This document shows, one piece after another, positions 1-8,929 of a stretch of DNA of 64,000 nt. Both the position numbers and the translations under genes were made by a program. The notes beneath the pieces are model-generated. The model saw only the letters and a list, made by a program, of their open reading frames with translations, was not told the origin of the DNA and did not search any database. How positions within the stretch are numbered: position 1 is the first letter of the stretch; every line of letters begins with the position of its first letter. The DNA is from Pedobacter paludis (GTDB lineage: Bacteria; Bacteroidota; Bacteroidia; Sphingobacteriales; Sphingobacteriaceae): contig NZ_QGNY01000002.1 of assembly GCF_003173575.1 (NCBI RefSeq), positions 186,001 to 250,000 on the forward strand. The letters are read 5' to 3'.

Positions 1-36
1 TTCTATTATAATTTATGCGATCCAAGTTATAGATTA

Positions 37-1869
37 TTATTTGGTTTTAACCTGCGAGTTTAACCATTTATCTCTAAAAGCCTCCATCTCTTTTGTTAAA
101 GCACCGCCTGTTTTTTCTATTGGAACAATTTCCATCACAGGGTTTTCTGCAAAGGTTAAATTTGTAGATTTTTGTTCCCCTCTATGTAGATAGCTCACCA
201 AAACTACATCGCCGGGTTTACGTGAATCGGTAATTTTTGTTAGCGTAGCCTGATCTTTAATTTCCAAATGATCGAGTGTCAAAATCACATCATCTACATC
301 TAAACCAGCATTATAGGCTGGCGTACCCTGTACCGTTTGAGGCAATACTGCTTTTCCTGTATCAAAATTAACTCTTGATAAACCTGTATAGGCCTGATTT
401 GGGTTCACTTTTCGAAGAATAAAGCCTGCATTTAACAGCAATTTGGCATAATCGCTTTTTTCTGTTCCATAGATATACCGCTTAAAAAAATCTCTAGCGA
501 AAGTTGGGTTCTTAGTTAAAATACCTAATGTTTTCTCTAAATCAGGAACGGTGTAGGCGATTTCTGGCTTTCCATAAGCTTTCCAAAGTGCCCTCATGTA
601 ATCGTCAAGGGTAAGATTAAAATCAGCTCTTAATCTTAAATCTAAGGCGAGCGCTGTGGCGGCGCCATACGTATAATAGGAGGTGAAGATATTTCCTTTA
701 TTGGTTTGATCTATGGCTACTCCTGCATCTGCAAAAACTGCATATCTACTGGCCTGTATTGGCGAAAAATTCCGCGCTCCTGGCGAAGTTAAAACGGCGT
801 TGATTAGCCCATTAAATGTCTGTGTGGCATTATCAACCGTTTTTAAACCTGCCCGAGTTAACAACAGCGCACCGTAATATTGCGTAAAACCTTCTGCCAG
901 CCAAAGCTCATCGCTAATGTTCGAATGTTCAAAATTAAATGGCTCTAAAGTTTTTGGCCTTAGCCTTTCTACATTCCAGCTGTGGAAATATTCATGAGAA
1001 AATGTTCCCAATAATTGAGATTCGTATCCATCTATTTTTGGTGTGCGCTGAACAATAGAAGTAGAATTTCGGTGTTCCATTCCATCTCCAGCATTTTCCG
1101 GATAAACATCTTCTAAAAAATAATAGTTTCCATAATCGTAAGCCGGAAATTCGCCCCAAACAGCCAAATGCTCATCAACCATTTTCTTTAGCAGATCTGC
1201 ATAATTGTCGATGGTTTTTTGACTATCGTTAGAATGAGCGATTAGGTGGATGGTCTGAGTTTTTCCATCGGGATTTTTTACCTTCCAGCTTGCAGTTTTA
1301 TAATTAGCAAGTTCAGTGGGGCTATCCATAAAATACTGCAGGTTTGGCGCAAAATAGGTTTCATTTCCCATTGGTTTAAGTTGGGTAGCCACTTTCCAGT
1401 TTTGCTTTTCGGCATAATTAAACTTTACCAATCGGGCCCGTTTATCCATCCCAACAGGAAAGGCAAAAGTTGCCGGAATGTTCATGTGTGCATGGGTTTC
1501 ATCAAAACCAGCATAAGTTCCATCTATCCAGTTTCCAAAAAGCGTATAGGTAATTTTTACACTGTTGCCATGTGCAGGGATTTCATAAACATCGCCTGCG
1601 GATTGTTTTAAAATAAGTTCCTTGCCCGAAGGGTCGAAAGCTTTAAAGTTATAAACGTTTTTGCCAAATTCGTGCGTGGCATACCTACCTGGCGAAGATC
1701 GGCTCATTCTTACTGTTAATGGCCCTGCCGGAACGTTTGGAATTTGCATGCTAATCTGCGCTTCATGATGAATTGCATTTGGAAAAGAAACCGTATAACT
1801 GATTTCATTTTGTGCAAAAGCACATATCGACAACATACTAATAATTGCTGTACCGAGGATTTTCTTCAT
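37..1869 (-). CDS. Secreted M61-family metallopeptidase with C-terminal PDZ domain
   Basis: Predicted zinc aminopeptidase of the M61 (glycyl aminopeptidase) family acting in the periplasm or on the surface. The 610-aa protein starts with a signal peptide (MKKILGTAIISML...CAFAQ). The zinc site HEYFH lies at residues 292-296 and the third ligand is the glutamate of the WLAEG motif near residue 326. The N-terminal beta domain typical of M61 precedes it, and the last ~110 residues look like a PDZ domain (GTPAYNAGLDVDD). I chose the ATG at 1869 because it opens the signal peptide; the frame stays open 24 codons further upstream, but that extension would bury the signal. It stands alone, and the next gene upstream is a DUF4407 protein on the same strand about 120 bp away. 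The substrate is unknown. Confidence 0.93.
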   Translation of the reverse strand: MKKILGTAIISMLSICAFAQNEISYTVSFPNAIHHEAQISMQIPNVPAGPLTVRMSRSSPGRYATHEFGKNVYNFKAFDPSGKELILKQSAGDVYEIPAHGNSVKITYTLFGNWIDGTYAGFDETHAHMNIPATFAFPVGMDKRARLVKFNYAEKQNWKVATQLKPMGNETYFAPNLQYFMDSPTELANYKTASWKVKNPDGKTQTIHLIAHSNDSQKTIDNYADLLKKMVDEHLAVWGEFPAYDYGNYYFLEDVYPENAGDGMEHRNSTSIVQRTPKIDGYESQLLGTFSHEYFHSWNVERLRPKTLEPFNFEHSNISDELWLAEGFTQYYGALLLTRAGLKTVDNATQTFNGLINAVLTSPGARNFSPIQASRYAVFADAGVAIDQTNKGNIFTSYYTYGAATALALDLRLRADFNLTLDDYMRALWKAYGKPEIAYTVPDLEKTLGILTKNPTFARDFFKRYIYGTEKSDYAKLLLNAGFILRKVNPNQAYTGLSRVNFDTGKAVLPQTVQGTPAYNAGLDVDDVILTLDHLEIKDQATLTKITDSRKPGDVVLVSYLHRGEQKSTNLTFAENPVMEIVPIEKTGGALTKEMEAFRDKWLNSQVKTK

Positions 1870-1990
1870 AAAGCTGGGTTTAATGGCGTTAAAATACGTA
1901 AAATGTTTTACGTAAGATGGATAATTGAATGAGGATTTCAATGATCTATCAATCGTTCTCTCATTTCACTCATCCATATTACATCTTCCA

Positions 1991-3115
1991 TCATTCTTTA
2001 TCCCAGTCGTATTTTTCCAAATCGCGATAAGCCTTACCTTTTATAATTTCTTTCCTTTTGGATGACTCGGAATCTACCCGGGTTTCGTGGATATTATCGG
2101 CTACCTCCATATGGAAATCCTTATCCTTTTTAGATTGATAGATTGCAACTTCATCTCCGTCTGATGTTGCAAAATCATAAGGTCCGCGGGCACTCATTAA
2201 CTTTACAAATACAGGCAAACACTCAAAGAAAATAAAAAGTAGGCCAATAAACGTTACAGCCATTGCTGTATTGTTATCATTGGTTCCATCAGCATTAAAC
2301 TTAAGTTGACCCAATGCCCAGTTCCGATCGGCAAAACCGGCTAAGTTTGCCAGGCTATCCAACTGTTTGGCTGTGTAAAGTTTCTCTGTAAACAATCCAT
2401 CGAATTCCTTTCGCTTATCAATAAAAGATTCTGATTTATTAATTGTTGCTTTCAAGCTGTCGAGCTCCGCTGTGCGCTGTTTTATTTCGGCCTCTTTGCG
2501 TTTTGCATAAGGGCCATATCCCATAACACCTGAGGTTTCAGTGGTTTTATTCCCGAAAATCTCGAAGTTTAATTTTTGTTTATCGGCTTTAATTCCATTT
2601 TCCAACGAATCGCGGGTTGCCTTTTGTTGATTTAACCGACCAAATTCTACCTGATATTTATTCTCGAAAGCTTTATTCAGGGTATCAATTTTAGAGCGTT
2701 GCCCATTAAGATAGCTCACCTTTAAACGTTGCTTAATCTCTTTATCGAAAATTTTCAGTTCAATTGGCCTAGAAATTACCATACCAATCATAATGGCCAA
2801 CAAAATACGAGGGGTAGCCTGTAAAAGCTGTTTGTTTGTACTGGCACTTTTATTAATGCTGGAAACAATGTATCTATCCATATTAAAAATTGCAGCACCC
2901 CATAAAAAGCCGAAAACGATAGCAAAAATTACGGCAAGGTCGTTTCCGCTAAAAACAAAATACATGGCATAACCGCCAGATAAGGCTGCAAACAAACCTG
3001 TAAAGAAAATTGTGGCACCAATCCCGGTATATTTATTTTGTTCTGAAGGATACTTTTCTAATGTCGGGATGTGGGCACCAGAACAAAACCAAAAGAAACG
3101 GTTCAATTTGTCCAT
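1991..3115 (-). CDS. DUF4407 domain integral membrane protein
   Basis: A 374-aa membrane protein with the DUF4407 layout. There are three hydrophobic segments in the first ~120 residues (about 29-53, 58-78 and 100-118), then a long charged helical region of ~150 residues, a fourth membrane segment near 285-305, and a charged cytoplasmic tail. The phrase NMDRYIVSSINKS after the second segment is characteristic. Start at 3115 (MDKLNRFFWF) is preferred over the upstream in-frame start because it fits the family N-terminus. The biochemical function of DUF4407 is not established. A second, diverged protein of the same layout occurs at 39332-40318 in this window. Confidence 0.88.
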   Translation of the reverse strand: MDKLNRFFWFCSGAHIPTLEKYPSEQNKYTGIGATIFFTGLFAALSGGYAMYFVFSGNDLAVIFAIVFGFLWGAAIFNMDRYIVSSINKSASTNKQLLQATPRILLAIMIGMVISRPIELKIFDKEIKQRLKVSYLNGQRSKIDTLNKAFENKYQVEFGRLNQQKATRDSLENGIKADKQKLNFEIFGNKTTETSGVMGYGPYAKRKEAEIKQRTAELDSLKATINKSESFIDKRKEFDGLFTEKLYTAKQLDSLANLAGFADRNWALGQLKFNADGTNDNNTAMAVTFIGLLFIFFECLPVFVKLMSARGPYDFATSDGDEVAIYQSKKDKDFHMEVADNIHETRVDSESSKRKEIIKGKAYRDLEKYDWDKE

Positions 3116-3278
3116 TTTATTATTTATAATTAAACGCCCCACAAGCCTATATGTTACAGTTTTTGGCAAAAAATTTTTCGGCATATCCGTACTGGTGGGT
3201 ATGTTAAAATACCCACTGTGAGGTATTTACAATTCATAGGTTTTAAATCAATTTTGAGTACAATAAAATCATCAGAAA

Positions 3279-3680
3279 ATGCTGTCTCTCAAAAAAAACA
3301 CCTTTCATTGCTTTGCAATCTGCATCTGTCTTTTTGCGCTAACTTTTAACACCAACCAGGCGCTGGCACAAAAAAAACCAATTCTTACCGAAGAAGAGCA
3401 GGTACAAGATGCCGTAACAACAGAGGTTGATGCGCTATTTAAAAGCCCAGAGTTTCTTAAAAAGAAAAATAAAAAGTTTAGTGCCATTAAAGGCTACATG
3501 GTTGTAGATATTGCTGTGGTTCAGAATGGCAAACTCTCTTCTTTTTTTAAGGTAGATAGCGATATAAAAGACATCGACTTTATGGAGTATTTATCCGATA
3601 CGGTACTCAACCACAAATTCGCTTTTAAGTTACCCAAACAACAGCGATATAAAATTAGACAAACTATAAACATCGAATAA
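3279..3680 (+). CDS. Small secreted protein, possibly TonB-C-terminal-like
   Basis: A 133-aa exported protein with a clear signal peptide ending near residue 30 (ALAQ). The remainder is small and basic; the stretch MVVDIAVVQNGKLSSFF followed by a C-terminal beta-rich part ending KIRQTINIE resembles the C-terminal fold of TonB-like proteins, but the match is weak and I do not assert it. Its stop is only 14 bp before the ATG of the beta-propeller gene, so the two are probably co-transcribed. No membrane anchor or catalytic motif is visible. Confidence 0.75.
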   Translation: MLSLKKNTFHCFAICICLFALTFNTNQALAQKKPILTEEEQVQDAVTTEVDALFKSPEFLKKKNKKFSAIKGYMVVDIAVVQNGKLSSFFKVDSDIKDIDFMEYLSDTVLNHKFAFKLPKQQRYKIRQTINIE

Positions 3681-3694
3681 TAAAAATTTAAACC

Positions 3695-5524
3695 ATGAAC
3701 AAAAAAGTATTCATTTTAGCATTGCTGCTGGGAATTAGCGGTGGTGTTGCAAATGCGCAATTTGGCAAATTAAAAAGTTTAGTAGGCGGAGGAAAAGCAG
3801 GCAAAAAGGCCGGAAACTTTAAAACCGTATGGGAATCCGATTTCTCTAACAAGGCTACAAGATTAGCTATGGTTAATGCCGAAGGAACATTTGTTTTAGG
3901 AACAGACGATAACTCTGCAACGGTATTAAACACCGATGGTAAATCGATCTGGGACGGAGATTTTAAAAAAATAACCACCAACAAAACCAATAATTCAGAG
4001 TTTCAATATTACATTTATTCTACTAGCGGGGGCTATCTTTTTCTGTTCGATAGACGAAAATTAGGCACCGATCGCATCGCGGTTCTAGATGTTGCAACGG
4101 GCAAGGAATTGTGGAACTCGGAAAATTATCAAAATCTTTTACCGAAGGATGTTACCGAAAACTCTGATGTAGAAACTGTAAAATACATTGCAGAATTAGA
4201 CGCTTTTATGATTGCTCAAAGAGATGGATTAAATATGCTTAACGCCAAAACCGGCGAAAAAATCTGGGAAACCAAATTGTTTAAAGGAAGTGTTGGAAAA
4301 TACATTTACGATAAGGCCAGCAACCAGATTATTATGGTAAATTTTAAGCCTACGGCTCTCGCGGCTTTATTTTCTGGATTTAAAAATCAGTTGGTAAAAA
4401 TCAACGCGGCAAATGGCGAAATTCTTTGGGATGCCACTTTTAGAGGCGTGGTAGAGAAAGAACTCGTTACCAGAAAACCGGTTGTTGATTTAAACATTGT
4501 AGGTGATAAATTATTTATGTGGATGGATGGGATTCAATGTTTCAACTTATCAAACGGACAAAAAATATGGGATGTTACCTATGAAAATGACATCAGCAAA
4601 AGCAGTAACGGAATACTTGGAGCCGGGAAAAAACGCACCAGTTATTACCATGCAATTGCCGACCCAATTTACACTGATGATGCAGTTTACATTGTAATTA
4701 TGGGAAGCGGAGATCGCTCGAAATATGTAGAAAAGCACGATCTGCAAAGTGGAAAACTCATCTGGGCATCAGAAAAAATTACCGGTGCTTTTGCAATGCC
4801 AAACATTTACAAAACCGGGAACAGGGTTATGGTGCAAGTTGGCGGGAAAGTAGAAGTTCAGGAGCTAAGATTCGAAGAATCTTCTAATGCTGGCAGTATG
4901 GCTGCTGGGATGTTACTTGGAGGTGGCGGTGGTGCAAAAGCTTGGGTTCCTTATATTTTTTACGATTATAAAGCCCAGAAAAATGGAATTCTTTCTTTAG
5001 ATGATAAAACCGGGCAAACGGTTTGGAGATCAGAAAAGTTCGATAAACGCATCACCGATATGATTATCCACCAAGATAAAACCGTTTTTGTTGGCGATGG
5101 CGATGAATTTTACTCTTACGATATTGAATCTGGAAAACAGTATTTCGATGTTAAACACAATGATGCAAAAGTTGGTCGCGCTACCGATGTAATTGATTTT
5201 GGTGATGATGTTGTTGTCTTATCAGAAAAAGGTTTGGCGAGTTATAAAAAGGCAGATGGCAAAAGAAATTATGCCTCAGAAAAAATTAAAGGGGTAGATT
5301 ATTTCTATCACATTGGAGATAACTATTTCCTTCGCGATCAGCGCAATTCCAAAAATGTTATTTACGGAATAAATATGACCAATGGTGAAACAAAAGGTAT
5401 GGTAGAATCTAAGGGAAAAGGCGGTAGTCCGAAGTATGGAGATGGAATTGACATTACCGAAGATGGAGAATATATTTTCGCTTTTAAAGGAAAGAAAGTT
5501 GAAAAAATTAAGGTTAACAACTAG
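3695..5524 (+). CDS. Secreted PQQ-like beta-propeller protein
   Basis: A 609-aa exported protein (signal peptide ending ...VANAQ) built of repeated blade motifs of the PQQ/BamB type: the pattern 'TGK/NGE xx W' recurs (ATGKELW, KTGEKIW, ANGEILW, SNGQKIW, LQSGKLIW, KTGQTVW). Proteins of this fold usually act as periplasmic scaffolds, or as BamB-like lipoproteins; this one lacks a lipobox. A Gly-rich loop (LLGGGGGA) near residue 410 interrupts the repeats. It follows the small secreted protein by 14 bp, and a strong rho-independent terminator lies at 5552-5581, so the pair probably forms one transcript. No enzymatic motif is visible. Confidence 0.88.
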   Translation: MNKKVFILALLLGISGGVANAQFGKLKSLVGGGKAGKKAGNFKTVWESDFSNKATRLAMVNAEGTFVLGTDDNSATVLNTDGKSIWDGDFKKITTNKTNNSEFQYYIYSTSGGYLFLFDRRKLGTDRIAVLDVATGKELWNSENYQNLLPKDVTENSDVETVKYIAELDAFMIAQRDGLNMLNAKTGEKIWETKLFKGSVGKYIYDKASNQIIMVNFKPTALAALFSGFKNQLVKINAANGEILWDATFRGVVEKELVTRKPVVDLNIVGDKLFMWMDGIQCFNLSNGQKIWDVTYENDISKSSNGILGAGKKRTSYYHAIADPIYTDDAVYIVIMGSGDRSKYVEKHDLQSGKLIWASEKITGAFAMPNIYKTGNRVMVQVGGKVEVQELRFEESSNAGSMAAGMLLGGGGGAKAWVPYIFYDYKAQKNGILSLDDKTGQTVWRSEKFDKRITDMIIHQDKTVFVGDGDEFYSYDIESGKQYFDVKHNDAKVGRATDVIDFGDDVVVLSEKGLASYKKADGKRNYASEKIKGVDYFYHIGDNYFLRDQRNSKNVIYGINMTNGETKGMVESKGKGGSPKYGDGIDITEDGEYIFAFKGKKVEKIKVNN

Positions 5525-5551
5525 TTGTTTAATACAACATTGTTTATGGTT

Positions 5552-5581
5552 CGGCTGCAGGTTTACCTGTAGCCGTTTTTA
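5552..5581 (+). terminator. Rho-independent terminator
   Basis: A 10-bp stem (CGGCTGCAGG with CCTGTAGCCG, one G-U pair) closes a TTTA loop and is followed by six T residues. It lies 28 bp after the beta-propeller stop codon and should end that transcript. Confidence 0.85.
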
Positions 5582-5601
5582 TAATTAGTCCCCTTATAAC
5601 G

Positions 5602-7044
5602 ATGAAAAAAATCTACTTTTTATTCCTTTTGTTTCCAATTGTAGCAAGTGCACAACAAATTCAGTGGGCAGGCAAAGTTTTAAAGTACACTTCAGATCTT
5701 GGTGGAAAGCAGAATAGCGTAAAAAGAATTTTGGGCAGACCGGATGCTTTTCCGCAAGGTGGGCCGAGTGCAAATGCATGGGTTTCTAAAGATGCTCTGG
5801 GTACAGCTTATGTTGAGGTAGAATTTGAACAGGCACAAACCGTTAAACAGATAGCCATTTTCGAAAATTTAAATGCGGGTTGTGTAAGCAGAATTCAGGT
5901 TGGAGATGGTACAGGTAAATATCATACCGTAAGCAGAAAAAAAATAAATTATAGGGAAATGAGCTATGGATCGAAACAGAAAAGCAATGCCGATAGGCGA
6001 TTTTATTTCAATAAGAAACGGAGAAAAATAGAAACCGCACCCGATGTTGCCTTTAATGCGGATGCTGAATATTTTATGCTCGAAAATCCTGAAAGCAATG
6101 TTAAGGCACTTCGAGTTGAATTTAATTTTGCTTTACAGCCTGGACAAAAACAGGTAGATGCGATCGGAATTTCTGATGAGGAAACGCCCATCCAAGCCAC
6201 TCCTAATTTAATTGATGGGGCAGATAAACTATCAAACCCGGAAACCTTTATTTTTTCAGAATCTGCAGATCATGAACTAAGTGCCCCATTTGTAATCGAA
6301 AGAGACTTTTACTACACCATTAGCACTGCAACTAAAGTGAGTGAGGTACATGCTGTTAATCTCGATAATCCTAAAGCCAGCATAAACATCAGCAGTAAAA
6401 TTAAGAACGATAAAAAACTCAATTATATTTTGGGTTACTCGCCAGCAAACAAATCCATTTTAATGGGAAGCGAAAAAAAATATCGAATTGGCGATGAATC
6501 GCTGGGTTTCGACTTTTTTAATTTAATTAATGGAACATATTCTTATCAAAAACCCCTTAAAATTATTGCCTACAATAACTATGGAGAGTATGCCGATGCT
6601 TTTATGACGCAGGATGCGCAGCACATTATTTTTTCGATTGAGTCTGATCTTACTCAGGGTGGTTTCGACCTATATTTTACCCAACCCAAAGACGATGTAA
6701 ATTACAGTTATTTGCAAAATATGGGCAAGTCTTTAAACAGCGCTGCAGATGAAACCACACCCTTTATTTTGAGCGATAATAAAACCATAATTTTTGCTAG
6801 CAACGGCTTTAGTGGTTATGGCGATTTCGATTTATTTGTGAGCACCCGCTTGGATGACAGCTGGAAAAACTGGTCGGAGCCAAAAAATTTAGGGCCAAAA
6901 GTTAACGGGCAAAGTTTTGATACTCATCCATTCTATGATGAAAAACTAGAGATGCTTTATTTTGTTTCCCTACGTGATGGAGTTTCTACGATTCAAAAAA
7001 TCAAATTGCCCATAAAACTCTTAACAGGAACAATGCCGAAATAA
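5602..7044 (+). CDS. Secreted PD40/WD40-like repeat protein without OmpA domain
   Basis: A 480-aa exported protein (signal peptide ...VASAQQ). Residues ~20-190 form a discoidin-like beta-sandwich region (AYVEVEFEQAQTVKQIAIFEN). Residues ~200-470 carry PD40-type propeller repeats with the usual 'TPFILSDNKTIIFASNG', 'GYGDFDLFVS' and 'DTHPFYDEKLEMLYFVS' phrases. In Bacteroidota such propellers are often fused to a C-terminal OmpA peptidoglycan-binding domain; here the protein ends soon after the propeller (LLTGTMPK) with no OmpA motif. It is monocistronic, after a terminator and before a rhodanese gene. A role at the envelope is an inference. Confidence 0.85.
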   Translation: MKKIYFLFLLFPIVASAQQIQWAGKVLKYTSDLGGKQNSVKRILGRPDAFPQGGPSANAWVSKDALGTAYVEVEFEQAQTVKQIAIFENLNAGCVSRIQVGDGTGKYHTVSRKKINYREMSYGSKQKSNADRRFYFNKKRRKIETAPDVAFNADAEYFMLENPESNVKALRVEFNFALQPGQKQVDAIGISDEETPIQATPNLIDGADKLSNPETFIFSESADHELSAPFVIERDFYYTISTATKVSEVHAVNLDNPKASINISSKIKNDKKLNYILGYSPANKSILMGSEKKYRIGDESLGFDFFNLINGTYSYQKPLKIIAYNNYGEYADAFMTQDAQHIIFSIESDLTQGGFDLYFTQPKDDVNYSYLQNMGKSLNSAADETTPFILSDNKTIIFASNGFSGYGDFDLFVSTRLDDSWKNWSEPKNLGPKVNGQSFDTHPFYDEKLEMLYFVSLRDGVSTIQKIKLPIKLLTGTMPK

Positions 7045-7157
7045 CAGATGCAAACTGTTGGTTATCGGTCAAAATAAATTATATGGAAGGAATTTTTTTG
7101 TCTGATTTAAGGATTGCTCCACAGTTTTATCTAACTTCGTTATAAATAGATTTTTAC

Positions 7158-7475
7158 ATGAAAGAAATATCGGTACAAGAACTAAAAGAGAAAATCGACA
7201 ACAATGAAGATTTTCAGTTAATTGATGTTCGCGAAACATTTGAATATGAGGTTTCTAATCTTAACGGAGAAAACATTCCATTAGGTGGAATTTTAATCGA
7301 AGCAGATAAAGTGGCCAAAGACAAACCTGTTATTGTACAATGCCGTAGCGGTAAAAGAAGTGCCGCAGCTGTTATGCAATTAGAGCAACAGTATGGCTTT
7401 GATAACCTGTATAATTTAAAAGGCGGTATTTTAGCCTGGCAAGAAGCTTTTGATCCAAATATGCCAGTATATTAA
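7158..7475 (+). CDS. Rhodanese-like single-domain sulfurtransferase
   Basis: A 105-aa cytoplasmic rhodanese domain. The active-site loop QCRSGKRS puts the catalytic cysteine at residue 62, and the N-terminal LIDVRETFEYE and C-terminal NLKGGILAW motifs are those of single-domain thiosulfate sulfurtransferases (GlpE/PspE-like). A persulfide-carrier role follows from the family. A long inverted repeat lies just downstream (7490-7565). Confidence 0.95.
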   Translation: MKEISVQELKEKIDNNEDFQLIDVRETFEYEVSNLNGENIPLGGILIEADKVAKDKPVIVQCRSGKRSAAAVMQLEQQYGFDNLYNLKGGILAWQEAFDPNMPVY

Positions 7476-7489
7476 AATAATCAATAAGC

Positions 7490-7565
7490 AAAATTCAATT
7501 ATCAAACGATGCCAATTGCAGGTTAAAACATAATCTGCGCACAGGAGGTTTGATAATTGAATTTT
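7490..7565. repeat. 18-bp perfect inverted repeat with 40-nt loop
   Basis: The arms at 7490-7507 (AAAATTCAATTATCAAAC) and 7548-7565 are exact reverse complements. The 40-nt loop contains no obvious internal structure. It sits between the rhodanese stop and the GTG of the next small gene. It could terminate transcription, or be the remnant of a short mobile element; there is no U-rich tail after either arm and no clear target-site duplication. Confidence 0.8.
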
Positions 7566-7615
7566 CTCTTTGGTAATTAATCAATGAATTTTATTACAGA
7601 ACAAATCCTCAAATT

Positions 7616-7813
7616 GTGGGCAAAAAATTCTTATTAAATATTTTCTATAATTTAGGTATCATTCTCTCTCTTTTCGGGATAGTTTGGTGTTATCAAAATG
7701 GAAAATATCTTCCGGCTGCGTTTTTAGTAGGTACAGGCTGTGCACTTATTTATTTTAAAATTCAGTTGATGAAACAAATCCGGAAAACCTTTAAAGAAAA
7801 AGGTCAGGGCTAA
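7616..7813 (+). CDS. Small two-helix membrane protein, GTG start
   Basis: A 65-aa protein with two hydrophobic helices (about residues 6-24 and 30-48) and a basic tail. Translation begins at GTG (7616), since no in-frame ATG precedes the first helix. Its 3' end overlaps the 3' end of the convergent dipeptide epimerase gene by 23 bp. I do not recognise a function; it resembles small conserved membrane proteins of Sphingobacteriaceae. Confidence 0.7.
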   Translation: MGKKFLLNIFYNLGIILSLFGIVWCYQNGKYLPAAFLVGTGCALIYFKIQLMKQIRKTFKEKGQG

Positions 7814-8822
7814 CACCTTCCAAGCCTAAGCCGGGTAAATTTTTTAAAATATACTTTCCATTCTCGAATGCTGGATTGGCAAACGGATTATTGGTGGTAA
7901 GCCATGGCCCATCCAAATCGGCCCAATTGCATAGTGGCGCTAATGACGCAGCCGCTAAAGTTGCGCAACTGGTTTCGCTCATGCAACCAATTAAAACCTT
8001 CATTCCGAAAGAACGTGCTTTCAAAATCATTTGATGGCCTTCGTACATGCCACAGCTTTTCATCAACTTCACATTAATACCGTGGTAAGCATCTTTCAAG
8101 CTGTCCATATCGGCCAAACGCTGAACGGCTTCATCTGCAAGTAAAGGAATTGGACTACGCTCTGTAAGCCAGGCATTTCCATCAATATTTGCTTTATCCA
8201 TGGGCTGTTCAATTAATACAACACCTTTTGCATGGAGCCAATAAATTAAATCAATAGCTTGTATTTTATCACTCCATCCCTGATTAGCATCTACATAAAG
8301 CGGTACATCGGTTAGGCTTCTAATGGTCTCAATTATTTCTTTATCGTTATCTCTTCCAAGCTTTACCTTAATCACCTTAAAACCTTCTGCATCTTTTAAT
8401 TTTTCGCGGATAACTTCTGGTTTATCAATTCCGATGGTGTAAGAAGTTACGGGCATTTTAGCTGGATCAGCACCATAAATCTCGTAACAGGGTTTGTTTA
8501 AGATTTTACCATTAATGTCGTTCAGTGCAATGTCAATGGCTGCTTTAATGGCTGGCTGACCTGGCGCAAGGCCATCCAAATAGGCAATTATTTCCTCGAA
8601 ATTAAATGGATATTGTATTCTATCCCAATCTACCAGATTCAGAAATGCATTTGCACTTTCGTAACTTTCTCCCATGTATGGTACCATAGAGGCCTCACCA
8701 TAACCAATTACATCTTCATGCTGAATTTTTAAAAGCATTAAAGGGGTACTCGTTCTGGTAAATTTAGAAATGGAAAAAGGATGTTTTAACTCTAATTCGA
8801 ACTGCTTGCAACTAATTTTCAT
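7791..8822 (-). CDS. Dipeptide epimerase (L-Ala-D/L-Glu type, enolase superfamily)
   Basis: A 343-aa enolase-superfamily enzyme that likely epimerises L-Ala-D-Glu or related dipeptides during peptidoglycan recycling. The diagnostic residues are present: the KxK motif at K152/K154, metal ligands D178, E205 and D230 (YVDAN, LIEQP, LADE), and the second catalytic lysine around K252/K255 (VKLMK). The motif GCMSETS near the C-terminus fits the dipeptide epimerase subgroup rather than muconate cycloisomerases. Start ATG at 8822 is chosen over the TTG two codons upstream. Substrate specificity cannot be read from the sequence. Confidence 0.92.
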   Translation of the reverse strand: MKISCKQFELELKHPFSISKFTRTSTPLMLLKIQHEDVIGYGEASMVPYMGESYESANAFLNLVDWDRIQYPFNFEEIIAYLDGLAPGQPAIKAAIDIALNDINGKILNKPCYEIYGADPAKMPVTSYTIGIDKPEVIREKLKDAEGFKVIKVKLGRDNDKEIIETIRSLTDVPLYVDANQGWSDKIQAIDLIYWLHAKGVVLIEQPMDKANIDGNAWLTERSPIPLLADEAVQRLADMDSLKDAYHGINVKLMKSCGMYEGHQMILKARSFGMKVLIGCMSETSCATLAAASLAPLCNWADLDGPWLTTNNPFANPAFENGKYILKNLPGLGLEGVSPDLFL

Positions 8823-8929
8823 TATCAATCGTCTTCTAAATAAATAGGGTAATATTGCCTTACAAATCTAGTCAATGCGAATAAAACTTTATAGTTATAT
8901 TCATACAGCGACTATTAATGCTCAATGCC

